From Xanthomonas bonasiae (GTDB taxonomy: Bacteria > Pseudomonadota > Gammaproteobacteria > Xanthomonadales > Xanthomonadaceae): a DNA stretch of 64,000 bases. The DNA lies in NCBI RefSeq assembly GCF_017163705.1, contig NZ_JAFIWB010000024.1, forward strand, positions 1 to 64,000, in the 5' to 3' direction. The translations under genes were made by a program, and so were the position numbers. The first letter of the stretch is position 1. Each line of letters begins with the position of its first letter. This document shows, in pieces, positions 54,237 to 63,402 of this stretch. The notes below the pieces were generated by a model. That model worked only from the letters and a program-made list of their open reading frames with translations. It was not told the origin of the DNA and ran no database searches.

Positions 54237-54665
54237 ATGAAGATCGACGGAACCCGCGAGCAGGACCGCGCCATCGAACTGGTGCTGTCCTATTACGACG
54301 CGTTCAACCGCGGCGACTGGGCGGCGATGCTCGACAAGCTGACCGACGACGTGGCGCACGACCTCAACCAGGGCGCGCGCGAGACCGGCAAGGACACCTT
54401 CGCCGCGTTCCTGCAGCGGATGAACGCCAGCTACCGCGAACAGCTGCGCGACATCGTGGTGCTGGGCGGGCAGGACGGCCGCCGCGCCGCCGCCGAGTAC
54501 GTGGTGCACGGCGAATACCATCACACCGACGAAGGCCTGCCGCCGGCGCGCGGGCAGACCTACGTGCTGCCGGGCGGGGCGTTCTTCGACATCCGCGACG
54601 GCAAGATCGCCCGGGTCAGCAACTACTACAACCTGCAGGACTGGATCGACCAGGTGTCAGCCTGA
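54237..54665 (+). CDS. NTF2-like ketosteroid-isomerase-related protein
   Basis: 142 residues with the SnoaL/NTF2 pattern: LSYYDAFNRGDWAAMLDKL, then VAHDLNQGARETGKDTFAAF and VSNYYNLQDWIDQV. The ATG at 54237 has GAGG at 54225-54228. The fold binds small hydrophobic ligands; enzymatic activity is unknown. A 68-bp perfect palindrome follows it. Confidence 0.85.
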   Translation: MKIDGTREQDRAIELVLSYYDAFNRGDWAAMLDKLTDDVAHDLNQGARETGKDTFAAFLQRMNASYREQLRDIVVLGGQDGRRAAAEYVVHGEYHHTDEGLPPARGQTYVLPGGAFFDIRDGKIARVSNYYNLQDWIDQVSA

Positions 54666-54722
54666 GCGCTGTCCAGCGCAGTCGGGTGTGCCGCGCTGGA
54701 ACTGCGGCGGCCTGGGCTGCCG

Positions 54723-54790
54723 TGTAGGAGCGGCTTCAGCCGCGACAGGCGTTACCGGTAACGCCTGTCGCGGCTGAAGCCGCTCCTACA
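54723..54790. repeat. Perfect 68-bp palindrome (dispersed repeat family)
   Basis: Two 34-base arms (beginning TGTAGGAGCGGCTTCAGCCG) are exact reverse complements with no loop. This is the most complete copy of the family in the window. Other copies lie at 24025 (half), 32129, 34972, 46765 and decayed ones at about 48560 and 63660-63740. Confidence 0.97.
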
Positions 54791-54818
54791 GGTAGTGCAT
54801 CCGGTTCTGGGCTCTTAC

Positions 54819-54846
54819 GATTCCCGATTCCCGATTCCCGATTCCC
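54819..54846. repeat. GATTCCC tandem repeat, 4 copies
   Basis: Four exact seven-base units stand just beyond the bioC stop. Related GGGAATC-type runs occur on the other side of bioC near 55803-55835 and again at 55865-55900 and 56112-56145. Confidence 0.9.
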
Positions 54847-54864
54847 GGAGCGAAGCGCGTCGCC

Positions 54865-55755
54865 TCAATCGCCGCGGCGGCGGATCGGGATCGCCGACAC
54901 CGGCACCGCGGCGATCTCGCTGCCGCCTTCGCGGATCGGCGCGCCCGGCGGCGGTGCCCAGGCGTGCGCATAGATCACTTCCCAACTGCTCGGCAGCGTG
55001 CCGTCGGCGTTGCGCAGCGGCTCGTAGGCGGCGCTGGCGGCGGCGAAACGGCCGCGTCCGGTCAGCGTATGGCGGCGCGCGTGCAGCGCGTTGGTCGCGC
55101 CGATCGCGCGCAATTCGCGCATCAGCGCGGCCAGGTCGGGATAGGTGAGGGTGAACAGGTCGCGGTCCAGCACCGGGTCGCGGAAGCCGGACAGCATCAG
55201 CGCATCGCCGAACTGCGCGATCGGCGCGAAGCGGCTCACGTGCGGCGCCTCGCGGTCGGCGTGCGCGAATGCCTCGCGCAGTTCCACCAGCGTGTCCGGG
55301 CCGAAGCTGGAGCACAGCAGCAGGCCGCCGGGCTTGAGCACGCGGCGGAAACCGGCGAACACCGCCGGCAGGTCCTCGACCCACTGCAGGCACAGGTTGC
55401 TGAAGATCACATCGACGCTGTGCTCGGCCAGCGGCAGCGCGCGCGCGTCGGCGCAGACGCGGCCGAACGGCTTCCACCAGCCGGCCTGGCGCTTGGCCTG
55501 CTGCAGCATCGGCAGCGCCTGGTCGAGCGCGATCACCTGCGCGCGCGGCCAGCGCTTCTTCATCGTCGCCGCGGCGTGCGCGGGGCCGCTGCCCACGTCC
55601 AGCACCACCTGCGGCACGCGGTCGCCGAGATAGTCCAGCGATTCCAGCAGGCGCTTCTCGACCTCGTGCTGCAGGGCGGCGGCGGCATCGTAGCTGGCGG
55701 CCGCGCGCGAGAACGCGCGGCGGATGTGGTTGGCATCGAACGAAGAAGGATCCAT
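54865..55755 (-). CDS. bioC: Malonyl-ACP O-methyltransferase
   Basis: 296 residues. The opening HIRRAFSRAAASYDAAAALQ is diagnostic for BioC, the SAM site is VVLDVGSGPAHAAATM, and FSNLCLQWVEDLP follows. It methylates malonyl-ACP to start the pimelate moiety of biotin. It is separated from bioH by a hypothetical gene and an SDR gene. The ATG at 55755 was chosen, since upstream frames run through repeats. Confidence 0.93.
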   Translation of the reverse strand: MDPSSFDANHIRRAFSRAAASYDAAAALQHEVEKRLLESLDYLGDRVPQVVLDVGSGPAHAAATMKKRWPRAQVIALDQALPMLQQAKRQAGWWKPFGRVCADARALPLAEHSVDVIFSNLCLQWVEDLPAVFAGFRRVLKPGGLLLCSSFGPDTLVELREAFAHADREAPHVSRFAPIAQFGDALMLSGFRDPVLDRDLFTLTYPDLAALMRELRAIGATNALHARRHTLTGRGRFAAASAAYEPLRNADGTLPSSWEVIYAHAWAPPPGAPIREGGSEIAAVPVSAIPIRRRGD

Positions 55756-55967
55756 CGGCGCATTATCGCCGGCCGCGGCGCGCAGCGGCCAGCGAAAAGC
55801 CGGGAATGGGGAATCGGGAGTGGGGAATCGAAACGGCTGCGGCGGCGAGGCGGTCGCCTGGCTTACCCATTCCCGTCTCTCCATTCCTCAATTCCCATCG
55901 CATCAGTCCGAGCGCATCAGCGGACACCGCGCGGACCGCACGCAGCCATTCACTCCGTCTCGAACCC

Positions 55968-56064
55968 TGTCCCTTTCCAGGATGGGCCGCGCACCGAGCA
56001 ACAGGATCTGCCCACTGACGCAATGGCCTGTGCATTGCACGCAGGCGCGCAGGCCGCACCGAAC
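55968..56064 (-). pseudogene. Decayed duplicate of the 3' end of the neighbouring SDR gene
   Basis: GAGCAACAGGATCTGCCC followed by CACGCAGGCGCGCAGGCCGCACCGA closely resembles the last ~90 bases of the SDR gene starting at 56148 (there GAGCAACAGGTTCTGCCC and GCGCAGGCCGCGCCGA). Read on the minus strand it gives FGAACAP.CNAQA, echoing FGAACAFLCSAQA, before a frameshift. GGGAATC-type runs flank it. The rest of the 392-bp bioC-SDR gap holds nothing else. Confidence 0.7.
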
Positions 56065-56147
56065 GCATCCGCACTACAAACGTCAAACATCGGAAGCCAC
56101 GGCGCGCAGTCCCCCATCCCCACTCCCGAATCCCCACTCCCGGCTCT

Positions 56148-56930
56148 TCAGAACGTCCCTGGATAGGCCCCGCCATCGAGCAACAGGTTCTGCCCGCTGA
56201 GGTAGCCGGCCTGCGCGCTGCACAGGAATGCGCAGGCCGCGCCGAATTCCTCCGCCGTGCCGAAACGCCCGGCCGGGATCTGCCCGCGCTTCTGCGCCGC
56301 CACTGTCTCCACGTCGGTGCCGCTGCGCTGCGCGGCATGGGCGAAGTTGCCGCGCAGCCGGTCGGTGTCGAACTGGCCGGGCAGCAGATTGTTGATGGTG
56401 ACGTTGTGCGCGACGGTGCGCCGCGCCAGCCCGGCGACGAAGCCGGTCAGGCCGGCGCGCGCGCCGTTGGACAGGCCCAGGCTGTCGATCGGCGCCTTCA
56501 CCGCTGCCGAGGTGATGTTGACGATGCGGCCGAAGCCGCGCGCCTGCATCGCATCGACGGTGGCGCGGATCAGCGCGATCGGCGCCAGCATGTTGGCGTC
56601 CAGTGCGCGCAGCCAGTCTTCGCGCTCCCAGTCGCGGAAGTCGCCCGGCGGCGGGCCGCCGGCGTTGTTGACCAAGATGTCGACCTGCGGGCATGCCGCC
56701 AGTGCGGCGGCGCGTCCGGCCTCGGTGGCGATGTCGGCGGCCACCGCGATCACCGCGCCGGCGCCGGGCAGCGCGCGCAGGCCGTCCGCCGCCGCATCCA
56801 GCGCGTCCTGGCCGCGCGCCACGATCACCACGTTGACGCCTTCGCCGGCCAGCGCCCGCGCGCACCCCAGGCCCAGGCCCTTGCTCGAGGCGCAGACCAG
56901 CGCCCATCTGCCGGCGATGCCCAGATCCAT
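56148..56930 (-). CDS. SDR-family protein with an altered catalytic motif
   Basis: 260 residues. The nucleotide site CASSKGLGLGCARALA and NNAGGPPPGDFRD are present, and the Ser of IVNITSAAV is kept. Where YxxxK is expected the sequence is GLSNGARAGL, so Tyr is replaced (by Ser in my alignment) and Lys by Arg. The C-terminus LSGQNLLLDGGAYPGTF is intact. A subgroup of SDRs with SNGARAGL exists, so this is probably a family feature rather than decay. Its role within the biotin cluster is unknown. The start at MDLGIAGRWALV gives the usual SDR length. Confidence 0.82.
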   Translation of the reverse strand: MDLGIAGRWALVCASSKGLGLGCARALAGEGVNVVIVARGQDALDAAADGLRALPGAGAVIAVAADIATEAGRAAALAACPQVDILVNNAGGPPPGDFRDWEREDWLRALDANMLAPIALIRATVDAMQARGFGRIVNITSAAVKAPIDSLGLSNGARAGLTGFVAGLARRTVAHNVTINNLLPGQFDTDRLRGNFAHAAQRSGTDVETVAAQKRGQIPAGRFGTAEEFGAACAFLCSAQAGYLSGQNLLLDGGAYPGTF

Positions 56931-57264
56931 GCGTTCGCTCCGCTCGTCGAAACCGCGATGATCGTCCATCGCCGTCGCGGCGGCCAGCCACGCGCCGCCT
57001 CGACGGTTGTTTGCGTGCGTTGTGCGGGCGCCCAGCGAGAACGATCCACGAGCGTGATGCCGCGAGCCGTTTTGCGAACGCCAGTATTCGCACGCAGATG
57101 CGGCAACGCGAGGCGGGGTCTCCGGTCGGGTGCTGCAGGCTGCCGATCCGGTGGAGCGGCTCTTGGCGGACTCGGGCAATCGAACGCCGAGGATCATCGG
57201 CCTGGTGAGGACCTTGCCCTGGCCCCGCATCGGGTGGCGACACTGAGGGCCCGGTCGCGGTCGT
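56931..57264. other. Gene-free gap upstream of the SDR gene
   Basis: No supported gene or repeat is seen in these 334 bases. The SDR promoter presumably lies near 56931-57000. Confidence 0.4.
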
Positions 57265-57750
57265 TCATTCCGGACGGCTCTCCGTGATCCGCTGCGCCAG
57301 AGCGGCGTAGTAGGCGGCAGACGCCTGGTTTCCCTCTTGGCGCAAGCGCGCGGCGGTTTCGAGTGCAGCCGCTCGCGCTTGCGCGAACACGCGGTCGTCC
57401 TCGTTTGGCCGGAGGCCGTCGCTGCTCACGACACGCAAGGCCGCATCGAAGCGAACGGCTACCATCAATCCCCCCTCGTGCAGCATGAGCAGGCCCTCGG
57501 CCGGGCGGCCCTCCTGCATCCGTCCCGCGAAGAAGGCATACGGCTCGGCGGTCCCGGCCCTGACTATGCCGAGGCCGTCGGCGGCTCCATGTCGGCAACC
57601 GCCGAGCCATCGGGCAGGGGTGGCGTCCAGGTCCGCAGGCGCCTCGAACCTGCAAGGCGCTGCCGGAGGCGACGACATGGCGGGCATGCTGGCGCTTGCC
57701 GCGAGCAGGAGCCCGAACATCCTGAGCATTCTGCCGAGCATCGATACCAT
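57265..57750 (-). CDS. Hypothetical secreted protein
   Basis: 161 residues with a signal peptide (MLRMFGLLLAASASMPAMSS). The mature part has two Cys (CRFEAPADLDA and GGCRHGAADG, perhaps a disulfide) and a MORN-like rhythm of glycines (WLGGCRHGAADGLGIVRAG). An Arg/Ala-rich helical C-terminus with LETAARLRQEGNQASAAYYA follows. I do not recognise the family. The start at 57750 (MVSMLGRM) gives the signal peptide. Confidence 0.7.
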   Translation of the reverse strand: MVSMLGRMLRMFGLLLAASASMPAMSSPPAAPCRFEAPADLDATPARWLGGCRHGAADGLGIVRAGTAEPYAFFAGRMQEGRPAEGLLMLHEGGLMVAVRFDAALRVVSSDGLRPNEDDRVFAQARAAALETAARLRQEGNQASAAYYAALAQRITESRPE

Positions 57751-58181
57751 CGTGTCGTTCTCCTGTTGCCGGAAATCTCAGGCCGCGTTCCGCCTCGTTG
57801 TCCTGTGTCGGCATCGCCTTGCCGCCTTTGATCATGACATGCGCGGTGTTCCAAACTGCCTGCGGATCTGATGCGCTCGGGCGCGCGGTCGCAGTGGATA
57901 GTGCACGCAACGGCGGGTGTCTTGATGCACTGGAGTGCGGACGCTTCGCTGGCGCAGCGCCTGGCGACGCTGAATCCGCGTTCGGCTGCGCATCGGCGGC
58001 GCCATGGGGAGATTTGCCGTGCAGATCCAGCATCTCGGCGCGCCTGCATCACGTAGGGTCGGGGAGGTGCGGCTGCGCGGGGTCCCGATGGCTGCGCTTT
58101 GGATGGCGCAGTCATCATGCGAAGGTGTGCCAGGTGGCTGCCGCATCGTTCGCCAGCGGCCAGTGCCGGGGGGCGTAGTCC
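57751..58181. other. Gene-free gap between the secreted protein and bioH
   Basis: Open frames exist on both strands over these 431 bases, but none shows a recognisable domain, ribosome site or protein-like composition. Nothing is annotated. Confidence 0.4.
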
Positions 58182-58943
58182 TTACGGCAAGGCGGCAAGG
58201 AACTCGCTCAGCGCCATGGCGACGTCGTCGGCATGGCCGAGGAACGGAGCGTGGCCGCCGCCGGCGATGTGCAACGTCCGCGCATGCTGCGTCAGCGCTG
58301 CGGCGTCGTCCATGCCGGCGGGCGAGACCAGCCGGTCGCGCTGGCCGCTGATCCACAGGCTGGGCACGCGCAGGCCCGGCAATGCGCGGCGCAGGTCGCT
58401 GCGCTCGAGCAGCGCCAGCCCGTCCTGCAGCGCCTGCGCATCGGGTTCGCCGCGCGCGCTCAGGGTCTCGCGCAGCGTGCGCAATTCGCTGCGCGCATGC
58501 GCCGAACCCAGCGTGTCCAGCGCCAGGAAGCGGTCCAGCGTGCCGCGGTAGTCGTCGGCCAGGTCGCGGCCGAACTGCGCGAACACCTGCGGTTCCACCG
58601 CATGCGGCCAGTCGCTGCCGCGCACGAACCGCGGCGTCGCCGCGAGCATCGCCAGGCCGCGCACCTGCGGCTGGGTCGCCGCCGCATGCAGCGCGAACAG
58701 CCCGCCCAGCGACCAGCCCAGCCACGCCGCCGGCGGCGTGGCCGCGGCGATCGCGCTGACCACGTGCGGCAGCGCCAGCGGCGTGTCGTCGCCGCGGCTG
58801 TGGCCATGTCCGGGCAGGTCCACCAGGTGCATGCGGAACTGCGCCGACAGGCGCTCGACCAAGGGCGCGAAGATGCCGCCGTGCAGCGCCCAGCCGTGGA
58901 TCAGGACCAGATCGGGGCCGTGCCCCAGGGTTTCGATGTGCAT
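58182..58943 (-). CDS. bioH: Pimeloyl-ACP methyl ester carboxylesterase
   Basis: 253 residues, alpha/beta hydrolase. LVLIHGWALHGGIFAPLVER opens the protein, and the triad is Ser in WLGWSLGGLFALHA, Asp in ISGQRDRLVSP and His in GGGHAPFLGH, all as in BioH. It removes the methyl group put on by BioC after chain elongation. It is the fourth gene of bioB-bioF-DUF7079-bioH, 47 bp after the DUF7079 gene. Confidence 0.93.
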   Translation of the reverse strand: MHIETLGHGPDLVLIHGWALHGGIFAPLVERLSAQFRMHLVDLPGHGHSRGDDTPLALPHVVSAIAAATPPAAWLGWSLGGLFALHAAATQPQVRGLAMLAATPRFVRGSDWPHAVEPQVFAQFGRDLADDYRGTLDRFLALDTLGSAHARSELRTLRETLSARGEPDAQALQDGLALLERSDLRRALPGLRVPSLWISGQRDRLVSPAGMDDAAALTQHARTLHIAGGGHAPFLGHADDVAMALSEFLAALP

Positions 58944-58990
58944 CGTCGATCGTGTGCCGAATGGGAAAAGAGAACCGGGGAACGCCGCGC

Positions 58991-59344
58991 TCAGCGTTGC
59001 GCGCGCAACGCCAGCAGCCGCGGCAACAGCAAGCGCCATTGTTCGCGCGGGTAGGCGCGGGTGCGCCAGGCCGGCCAGCGCTGCACGCCTTCGCCGCGCT
59101 GGATCGCCACGCTCAGCCAGGCGGCGTCGAAGCCTTGCCAGACCCCGGCCACGCTCAACAGGTTCGGCGCCAGGCGTGGATGCACGTCGTGCAACAGCAT
59201 GCGCCGCAGCGTCTGCGGCGCATACGGCGAGGCCGCGAGCACGGCGGCGATGTGCGCATGCCGCGTGGCGACATCGTCGTCCAGATACAGCTCGGACAGC
59301 GCGGCCCAGACCTCGCGGCGCGCCGCGAGGTCGCCGTCGCTCAC
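58991..59344 (-). CDS. DUF7079-like small protein
   Basis: 117 residues. REVWAALSELYLDDDVATRH and HPRLAPNLLSVAGVWQGFDA match the DUF7079 pattern as I know it. It is a short cytoplasmic helical protein of unknown role, placed between bioF (24 bp) and bioH (47 bp), so it is probably co-transcribed. No catalytic motif is visible. Confidence 0.7.
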   Translation of the reverse strand: MSDGDLAARREVWAALSELYLDDDVATRHAHIAAVLAASPYAPQTLRRMLLHDVHPRLAPNLLSVAGVWQGFDAAWLSVAIQRGEGVQRWPAWRTRAYPREQWRLLLPRLLALRAQR

Positions 59345-59368
59345 CGCGGGCCGCTCACATCGGCCCGC

Positions 59369-60574
59369 TCATGCCGGCAGGCCGACCGGGTGCACGGCCA
59401 GGCGGTCGCGCGCCAGCGCCAGCGCGTCCAGCAGCGCCTGCACCTGCGCCGGCGTGTGCAACGCCGACAGCGTGACCCGCAGTCGCGACTTGCCTTCGGG
59501 CACGGTCGGCGGGCGGATCGCGGAGACCAGGAAGCCGGCCTGTTCCAGCGCCGCCGACAGCGCCAGCGCGCTGGCCTCGTCGCCGCACAGCAGCGGCTGA
59601 ATCGGCGTGTCCGAGGCCATCAGTTCCAGGCCATGGCGGCGCGCGCCGCCGCGGAAGGCTGCGATCGTCTCGACCAGGCGCTCGCGCCGCCACTGGTCGC
59701 GCCGCGCCAGTTTCACCGCGGCCAGCGAGGCGGCGGCCTGCGCCGGCGGCAGCGCGGTGGTGTACAGGTAGGGGCGCGCGGTCTCGGCCAGGTGCCGGAT
59801 CAGCGCCTCGTCGCCGACCACCAGCGCGCCGTAGCCGCCCAGCGCCTTGCCCAGGGTCACCAGCTGTAGCGGCACATCGTCCACGCCCAGCCCGGCCTCG
59901 GCCACGCAGCCGCGGCCATGCGGGCCGACCACGCCGACGCCGTGCGCGTCGTCCACGTACATCAGCGCCTGCTGCATGCGCGCCACCAGGGTCAGCGAGC
60001 GCAGCGGGGCGATGTCGCCATCCATGCTGAACACGCCATCGGTGGCCAGCATCGCCGCGCCGTCGGCGGCGTGCTTGAGCTGGCGCATCGCGCCTTCGGT
60101 ATCCAGGTGCGGATAGCGGCGCAGGCGGCAACCGGCCAGGCGGGTGGCGTCGAGCAGGCTGGCGTGGTTGAGCCGATCCTGCACGCACACGTCCTCTTCT
60201 TCGCTCAGCAGCGCCTGCTGCACCGCCAGGTTGGCGAGGAAGCCGCTGCCGAACAGCAGCGCGCGCGGATAGCCGAGCCAGTCGGCGACCTCGCGTTCCA
60301 GGCTCTCGTGCAGCGCATGGTGGCCGCAGACCAGGTGCGAGGCGGTGGCGCCGACGCCCTCGCGCGCGGCCGCGTCCTGCAGCGCGGCGAGCACTTCGAA
60401 CTGCTGCGCCAGGCCCAGGTAGTCGTTGCTGCAGAAGCCGGTCAGCCAGCGCCCGTCCAGCTCCAGGCGCACGCCGTCGCGGCGGCCCACGCTGCGGCGC
60501 ACGCGGATGCGGCCCTGCGCCTCGCGCAGCTTGCGCAAGGACTGGATGCGGTCGTGCAGATCGGGACGGGCCAT
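59369..60574 (-). CDS. bioF: 8-amino-7-oxononanoate synthase
   Basis: 401 residues, PLP fold type I. The Schiff-base Lys is in [50 protein letters not shown] and [15 protein letters not shown] residues ([18 protein letters not shown]) are BioF features. It joins pimeloyl-ACP and alanine. The ATG at 60574 ([11 protein letters not shown]) was chosen over a longer unsupported frame. Confidence 0.95.
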   Translation of the reverse strand: MARPDLHDRIQSLRKLREAQGRIRVRRSVGRRDGVRLELDGRWLTGFCSNDYLGLAQQFEVLAALQDAAAREGVGATASHLVCGHHALHESLEREVADWLGYPRALLFGSGFLANLAVQQALLSEEEDVCVQDRLNHASLLDATRLAGCRLRRYPHLDTEGAMRQLKHAADGAAMLATDGVFSMDGDIAPLRSLTLVARMQQALMYVDDAHGVGVVGPHGRGCVAEAGLGVDDVPLQLVTLGKALGGYGALVVGDEALIRHLAETARPYLYTTALPPAQAAASLAAVKLARRDQWRRERLVETIAAFRGGARRHGLELMASDTPIQPLLCGDEASALALSAALEQAGFLVSAIRPPTVPEGKSRLRVTLSALHTPAQVQALLDALALARDRLAVHPVGLPA

Positions 60575-60695
60575 GGGCGGCGGGGCCTGGGATCGGTTGG
60601 CTAGCGTAGCGCGTCCCCGGCCGGGCCGGGCGCCGCCGGCGATGGACGGCCGGATCGGCGGATGGACGCGCGCGCGCCGGCGCGGCGCGCTGGCG

Positions 60696-61751
60696 TCAGA
60701 CCAGCGCCGCGGCGATCGCCGGCCTGTCCGCTGTCGGCGCCGGTGCGGTGATGTCCGCATGCACGGTGCCGGGGTGGTCGTGCGCATCGGCGTCCACGTG
60801 CACCTGCATCGGCTTCAGGCCCAGGCGCGAGAACAGCGCCTGGTCGCGTGCGGTATCCGGGTTGCCGGTGGTCAGCAGTTTTTCGCCGTAGAAGATCGAG
60901 TTGGCGCCGGCGCAGAAGCACAGCGCCTGCAGTTCGTCGCTCATGCTCTCGCGGCCGGCCGACAGCCGCACCATCGCCTGCGGCATCGCGATGCGGGCCA
61001 CGGCGATGGTGCGCACGAACTCGAACGGATCCAGTTCGACCGTGCCGTGCAGCGGGGTGCCGGCGACCTGCACCAGGCGGTTGATCGGCACCGAGTCCGG
61101 ATGCACCGGCAGGTTGGCCAGCGCCTGCAGCAGGCCGGCGCGCTGCTCGCGCGATTCGCCCATGCCGACGATGCCGCCGCAGCAGGTCTTCATGCCGGCG
61201 TCGCGCACGTGGGCGAGCGTGTCCAGGCGGTCCTGGTACTGGCGGGTGTGGATGATCGTGTCGTAGAAGTCCGGCGCGGTGTCCAGATTGTGGTTGTAGT
61301 AGTCCAGCCCGGCCGCCTTCAGCGCCTGCGCCTGGCGCCCGTCGAGCATGCCCAGGGTGGCGCAGGTCTCCAGGCCCAGCGCCTTCACCTCGCGGATCAT
61401 GGCCGCGACCTTGGGGATGTCGCGGTCCTTCGGCGAGCGCCACGCCGCGCCCATGCAGAACCGCGAGGCGCCGGCGGCCTTGGCCTGGCGCGCCTTCTCC
61501 AGCACCGCCTCGGTGCTCATCAGCTTCTGCGCGTCCACCCCGGTGTCGTAGCGCTGCGCCTGCGGGCAGTACGCGCAATCCTCCGGGCAACCGCCGGTCT
61601 TCACCGACAGCAGCGTGGAGACCTGCACCTGCGCCGGGTCGAAGTGTTCGCGATGCACGGCGGCGGCGCGGTGCAGCAGCTCCGGGAACGGCAGATCGAA
61701 CAGGGCGAGCAGTTCCTGGCGTTGCCAGTCGTGTCGGACGACAGCGGACAT
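60696..61751 (-). CDS. bioB: Biotin synthase
   Basis: 351 residues, radical SAM. The 4Fe-4S ligands are in [20 protein letters not shown]. The later Cys residues that hold the 2Fe-2S cluster (ETCATLGML and [14 protein letters not shown]) and [20 protein letters not shown] are conserved. It inserts sulfur into dethiobiotin. It leads the bio operon and starts only 49 bp from comF on the other strand; its control region must overlap comF. Confidence 0.97.
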   Translation of the reverse strand: MSAVVRHDWQRQELLALFDLPFPELLHRAAAVHREHFDPAQVQVSTLLSVKTGGCPEDCAYCPQAQRYDTGVDAQKLMSTEAVLEKARQAKAAGASRFCMGAAWRSPKDRDIPKVAAMIREVKALGLETCATLGMLDGRQAQALKAAGLDYYNHNLDTAPDFYDTIIHTRQYQDRLDTLAHVRDAGMKTCCGGIVGMGESREQRAGLLQALANLPVHPDSVPINRLVQVAGTPLHGTVELDPFEFVRTIAVARIAMPQAMVRLSAGRESMSDELQALCFCAGANSIFYGEKLLTTGNPDTARDQALFSRLGLKPMQVHVDADAHDHPGTVHADITAPAPTADRPAIAAALV

Positions 61752-61800
61752 GGGGGTTTCCTGACGGTAAGCGGCTGGGAAAGCGGGCAGTCTGGTGAGC

Positions 61801-62526
61801 ATGGATATCCCTGTCAACTTCAATGAATCGAACCGGGTTGACGGCTGCTGGCGGCGGCTGCAGCGTTGGGTGCTGCCGGAGCGCTGCCTGGTCTGTACCG
61901 AACCCGGCGCCGCCGGCCTGGACCTGTGCCCGGCCTGCCGCGACGCGCTGCCCTGGAATGCCAGCGCCTGCCAGGCGTGTGCGCTGCCGGTGCCCGCGCT
62001 GGATGCGGGCCAACTGTGCGGCGCCTGCCAACGCAAACCGCCGCCGCTGGCCCTGGTCGCCAGCGCCTGCGTCTACGCCGCGCCGGTGGATGGGCTGTTG
62101 CGCCGCTTCAAGTTCCACCAGGACCTGGCCGCCGGGCGCCTGCTGGCGGCGTTGCTGCAGGCGCGCTGCGCCGGCTTGCCGCGCCCGCAGGCGGTGCTGC
62201 CGGTGCCGCTGCATTCCGCGCGGCTGCGCCGGCGCGGCTACGACCAGGCGCTGGAACTGGCACGGCCGCTGGCGCGTGCGCTGGGCCTGCCGCTGTGCGC
62301 CGGCCTGCAGCGCGTGCGCGCGACGGCGCCGCAGTCCGAACTCGACGCGCAGGCGCGGCGCCGCAACCTGCGCCATGCGTTCGCGGTGCAGGCGCCGCTG
62401 CCGCCGCACGTGGCGCTGATCGACGACGTGATGACCACTGGCGCCACTCTGCATGCCGCGGCACAGGCGCTGCGCCGCGCCGGCGTGGCCCGGGTCGATG
62501 CGTGGGTGGTGGCGCGGGTGCCGTGA
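61801..62526 (+). CDS. comF: ComF family phosphoribosyltransferase-like protein
   Basis: 241 residues. Two Cys pairs ([20 protein letters not shown] and LCGACQRK) form the N-terminal zinc finger, and the C-terminal PRTase domain has the PRPP loop [20 protein letters not shown]. ComF proteins act in DNA uptake and processing during natural transformation. The ATG at 61801 is used, with an in-frame GTG 6 bases upstream; a later start near the first Cys pair cannot be excluded because of the overlapping biotin operator. Confidence 0.88.
   Translation: MDIPVNFNESNRVDGCWRRLQRWVLPERCLVCTEPGAAGLDLCPACRDALPWNASACQACALPVPALDAGQLCGACQRKPPPLALVASACVYAAPVDGLLRRFKFHQDLAAGRLLAALLQARCAGLPRPQAVLPVPLHSARLRRRGYDQALELARPLARALGLPLCAGLQRVRATAPQSELDAQARRRNLRHAFAVQAPLPPHVALIDDVMTTGATLHAAAQALRRAGVARVDAWVVARVP
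61813..61842 (-). promoter_or_regulatory. Candidate BirA (biotin) operator inside the comF 5' end
   Basis: GTCAAC (61813-61818) and GTTGAC (61837-61842) are exact inverted half-sites separated by 18 bases. In the E. coli bio operator the half-sites GTAAAC and GTTTAC are also 18 bases apart. On the minus strand TTGACA at 61812-61817 could serve as -35 box for bioB. The site is 62-91 bp upstream of the bioB start. Confidence 0.55.
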
Positions 62527-62898
62527 GTACGCTGGTGGCTTGCGTGCCGCAGCGGCGATTGGCCCTGCGACGGCAAAGGCGTGGCAGGTCATGTGGGTAT
62601 GCGTGTCTGCTGCGGGCCGTGGTCGCGTGATCTGTCATGCACGCAGGGAGCGGTTGCTGCTGTGGTTGCCTGTGGACCGCGCAACGGCAGCGAGGGCGTG
62701 CCTGATGGGGGGGCGAGCGTTACGCTTCGTCGTGCGGTGCAGAAGCCACGACCCGACGCAATCGGCCGCTGGCGGACGGGTTCCGCAGCGCGATGCATGG
62801 CACGTTCTTCTGCGTGACGCGGCTGGGGCAGCGGTCTGCGACAGGCCGCAACGGCCGGTTCTTCTATGATGTCGCCAAACGAACTGCGGGAGATGGCG
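62527..62898. other. Gene-free gap before the lipoprotein gene
   Basis: No gene is supported in these 372 bases. TTCTATGAT at 62861-62869 could be a -10 region for the following gene. Confidence 0.4.
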
Positions 62899-63402
62899 AT
62901 GCGTTGGAGAACTCTGGGACTGTCGTTGGCGTTGTGCGTGTTCGGCATGAGCGGATGCAGCTACGCCCCGTCGCCCGATGGCGCCGGCGCGAGTGCGGAC
63001 GCGAGTGCGGTGAAGGCGAAGATCGAATGGCGCCTGGCCAGCAATGCGCCCAGCGCCGGCTATACCGAGGCCGCGTACCAGGGACGGACGGTGTATCTGG
63101 CGCCGCAGCCGTTGTTGGCCGTCGATGGCGCCGCGACGGTGGCGCGCGTGGACGGCGACGATGGCAAGCCGGCACTCGATCTGCATTTCTCGGGGCACGA
63201 CGATCGCCTGACCCGGGCCACGGAGCAGAACATCGGCAAGCCGATCGCGCTGCTGGCCGACGGCCAGGTGCTCACCGTGGCGACGGTGATGGCGCCGCTC
63301 CCCGGCGACAGGCTGCGCATCAGCGGTCTGCAGGATGCGCAGGAACAGCAGCGGGCGTTCGCGCTGCTGACGCATGCGCCGACGGCAGACGGGAAGCCGT
63401 AG
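62899..63402 (+). CDS. Lipoprotein with a SecD P1-head-like domain
   Basis: 167 residues from the ATG six bases after GGGAG. The signal LCVFGMSGCSYAP has a lipidation Cys near residue 18. The mature part follows the pattern of the SecDF P1 head subdomain: YLAPQPLLAVDGAATVARVD, GKPALDLHFSGHD, NIGKPIALLADGQVLTVATV and GDRLRISGL. Outside SecD this domain occurs alone in small exported proteins of unknown function. It is not near secD here. Confidence 0.72.
   Translation: MRWRTLGLSLALCVFGMSGCSYAPSPDGAGASADASAVKAKIEWRLASNAPSAGYTEAAYQGRTVYLAPQPLLAVDGAATVARVDGDDGKPALDLHFSGHDDRLTRATEQNIGKPIALLADGQVLTVATVMAPLPGDRLRISGLQDAQEQQRAFALLTHAPTADGKP

Noticed and set aside
57751..58181. Possible small gene between bioH and the secreted protein
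   Set aside because: Frames are open but none has a recognisable domain, start signal or protein-like composition.
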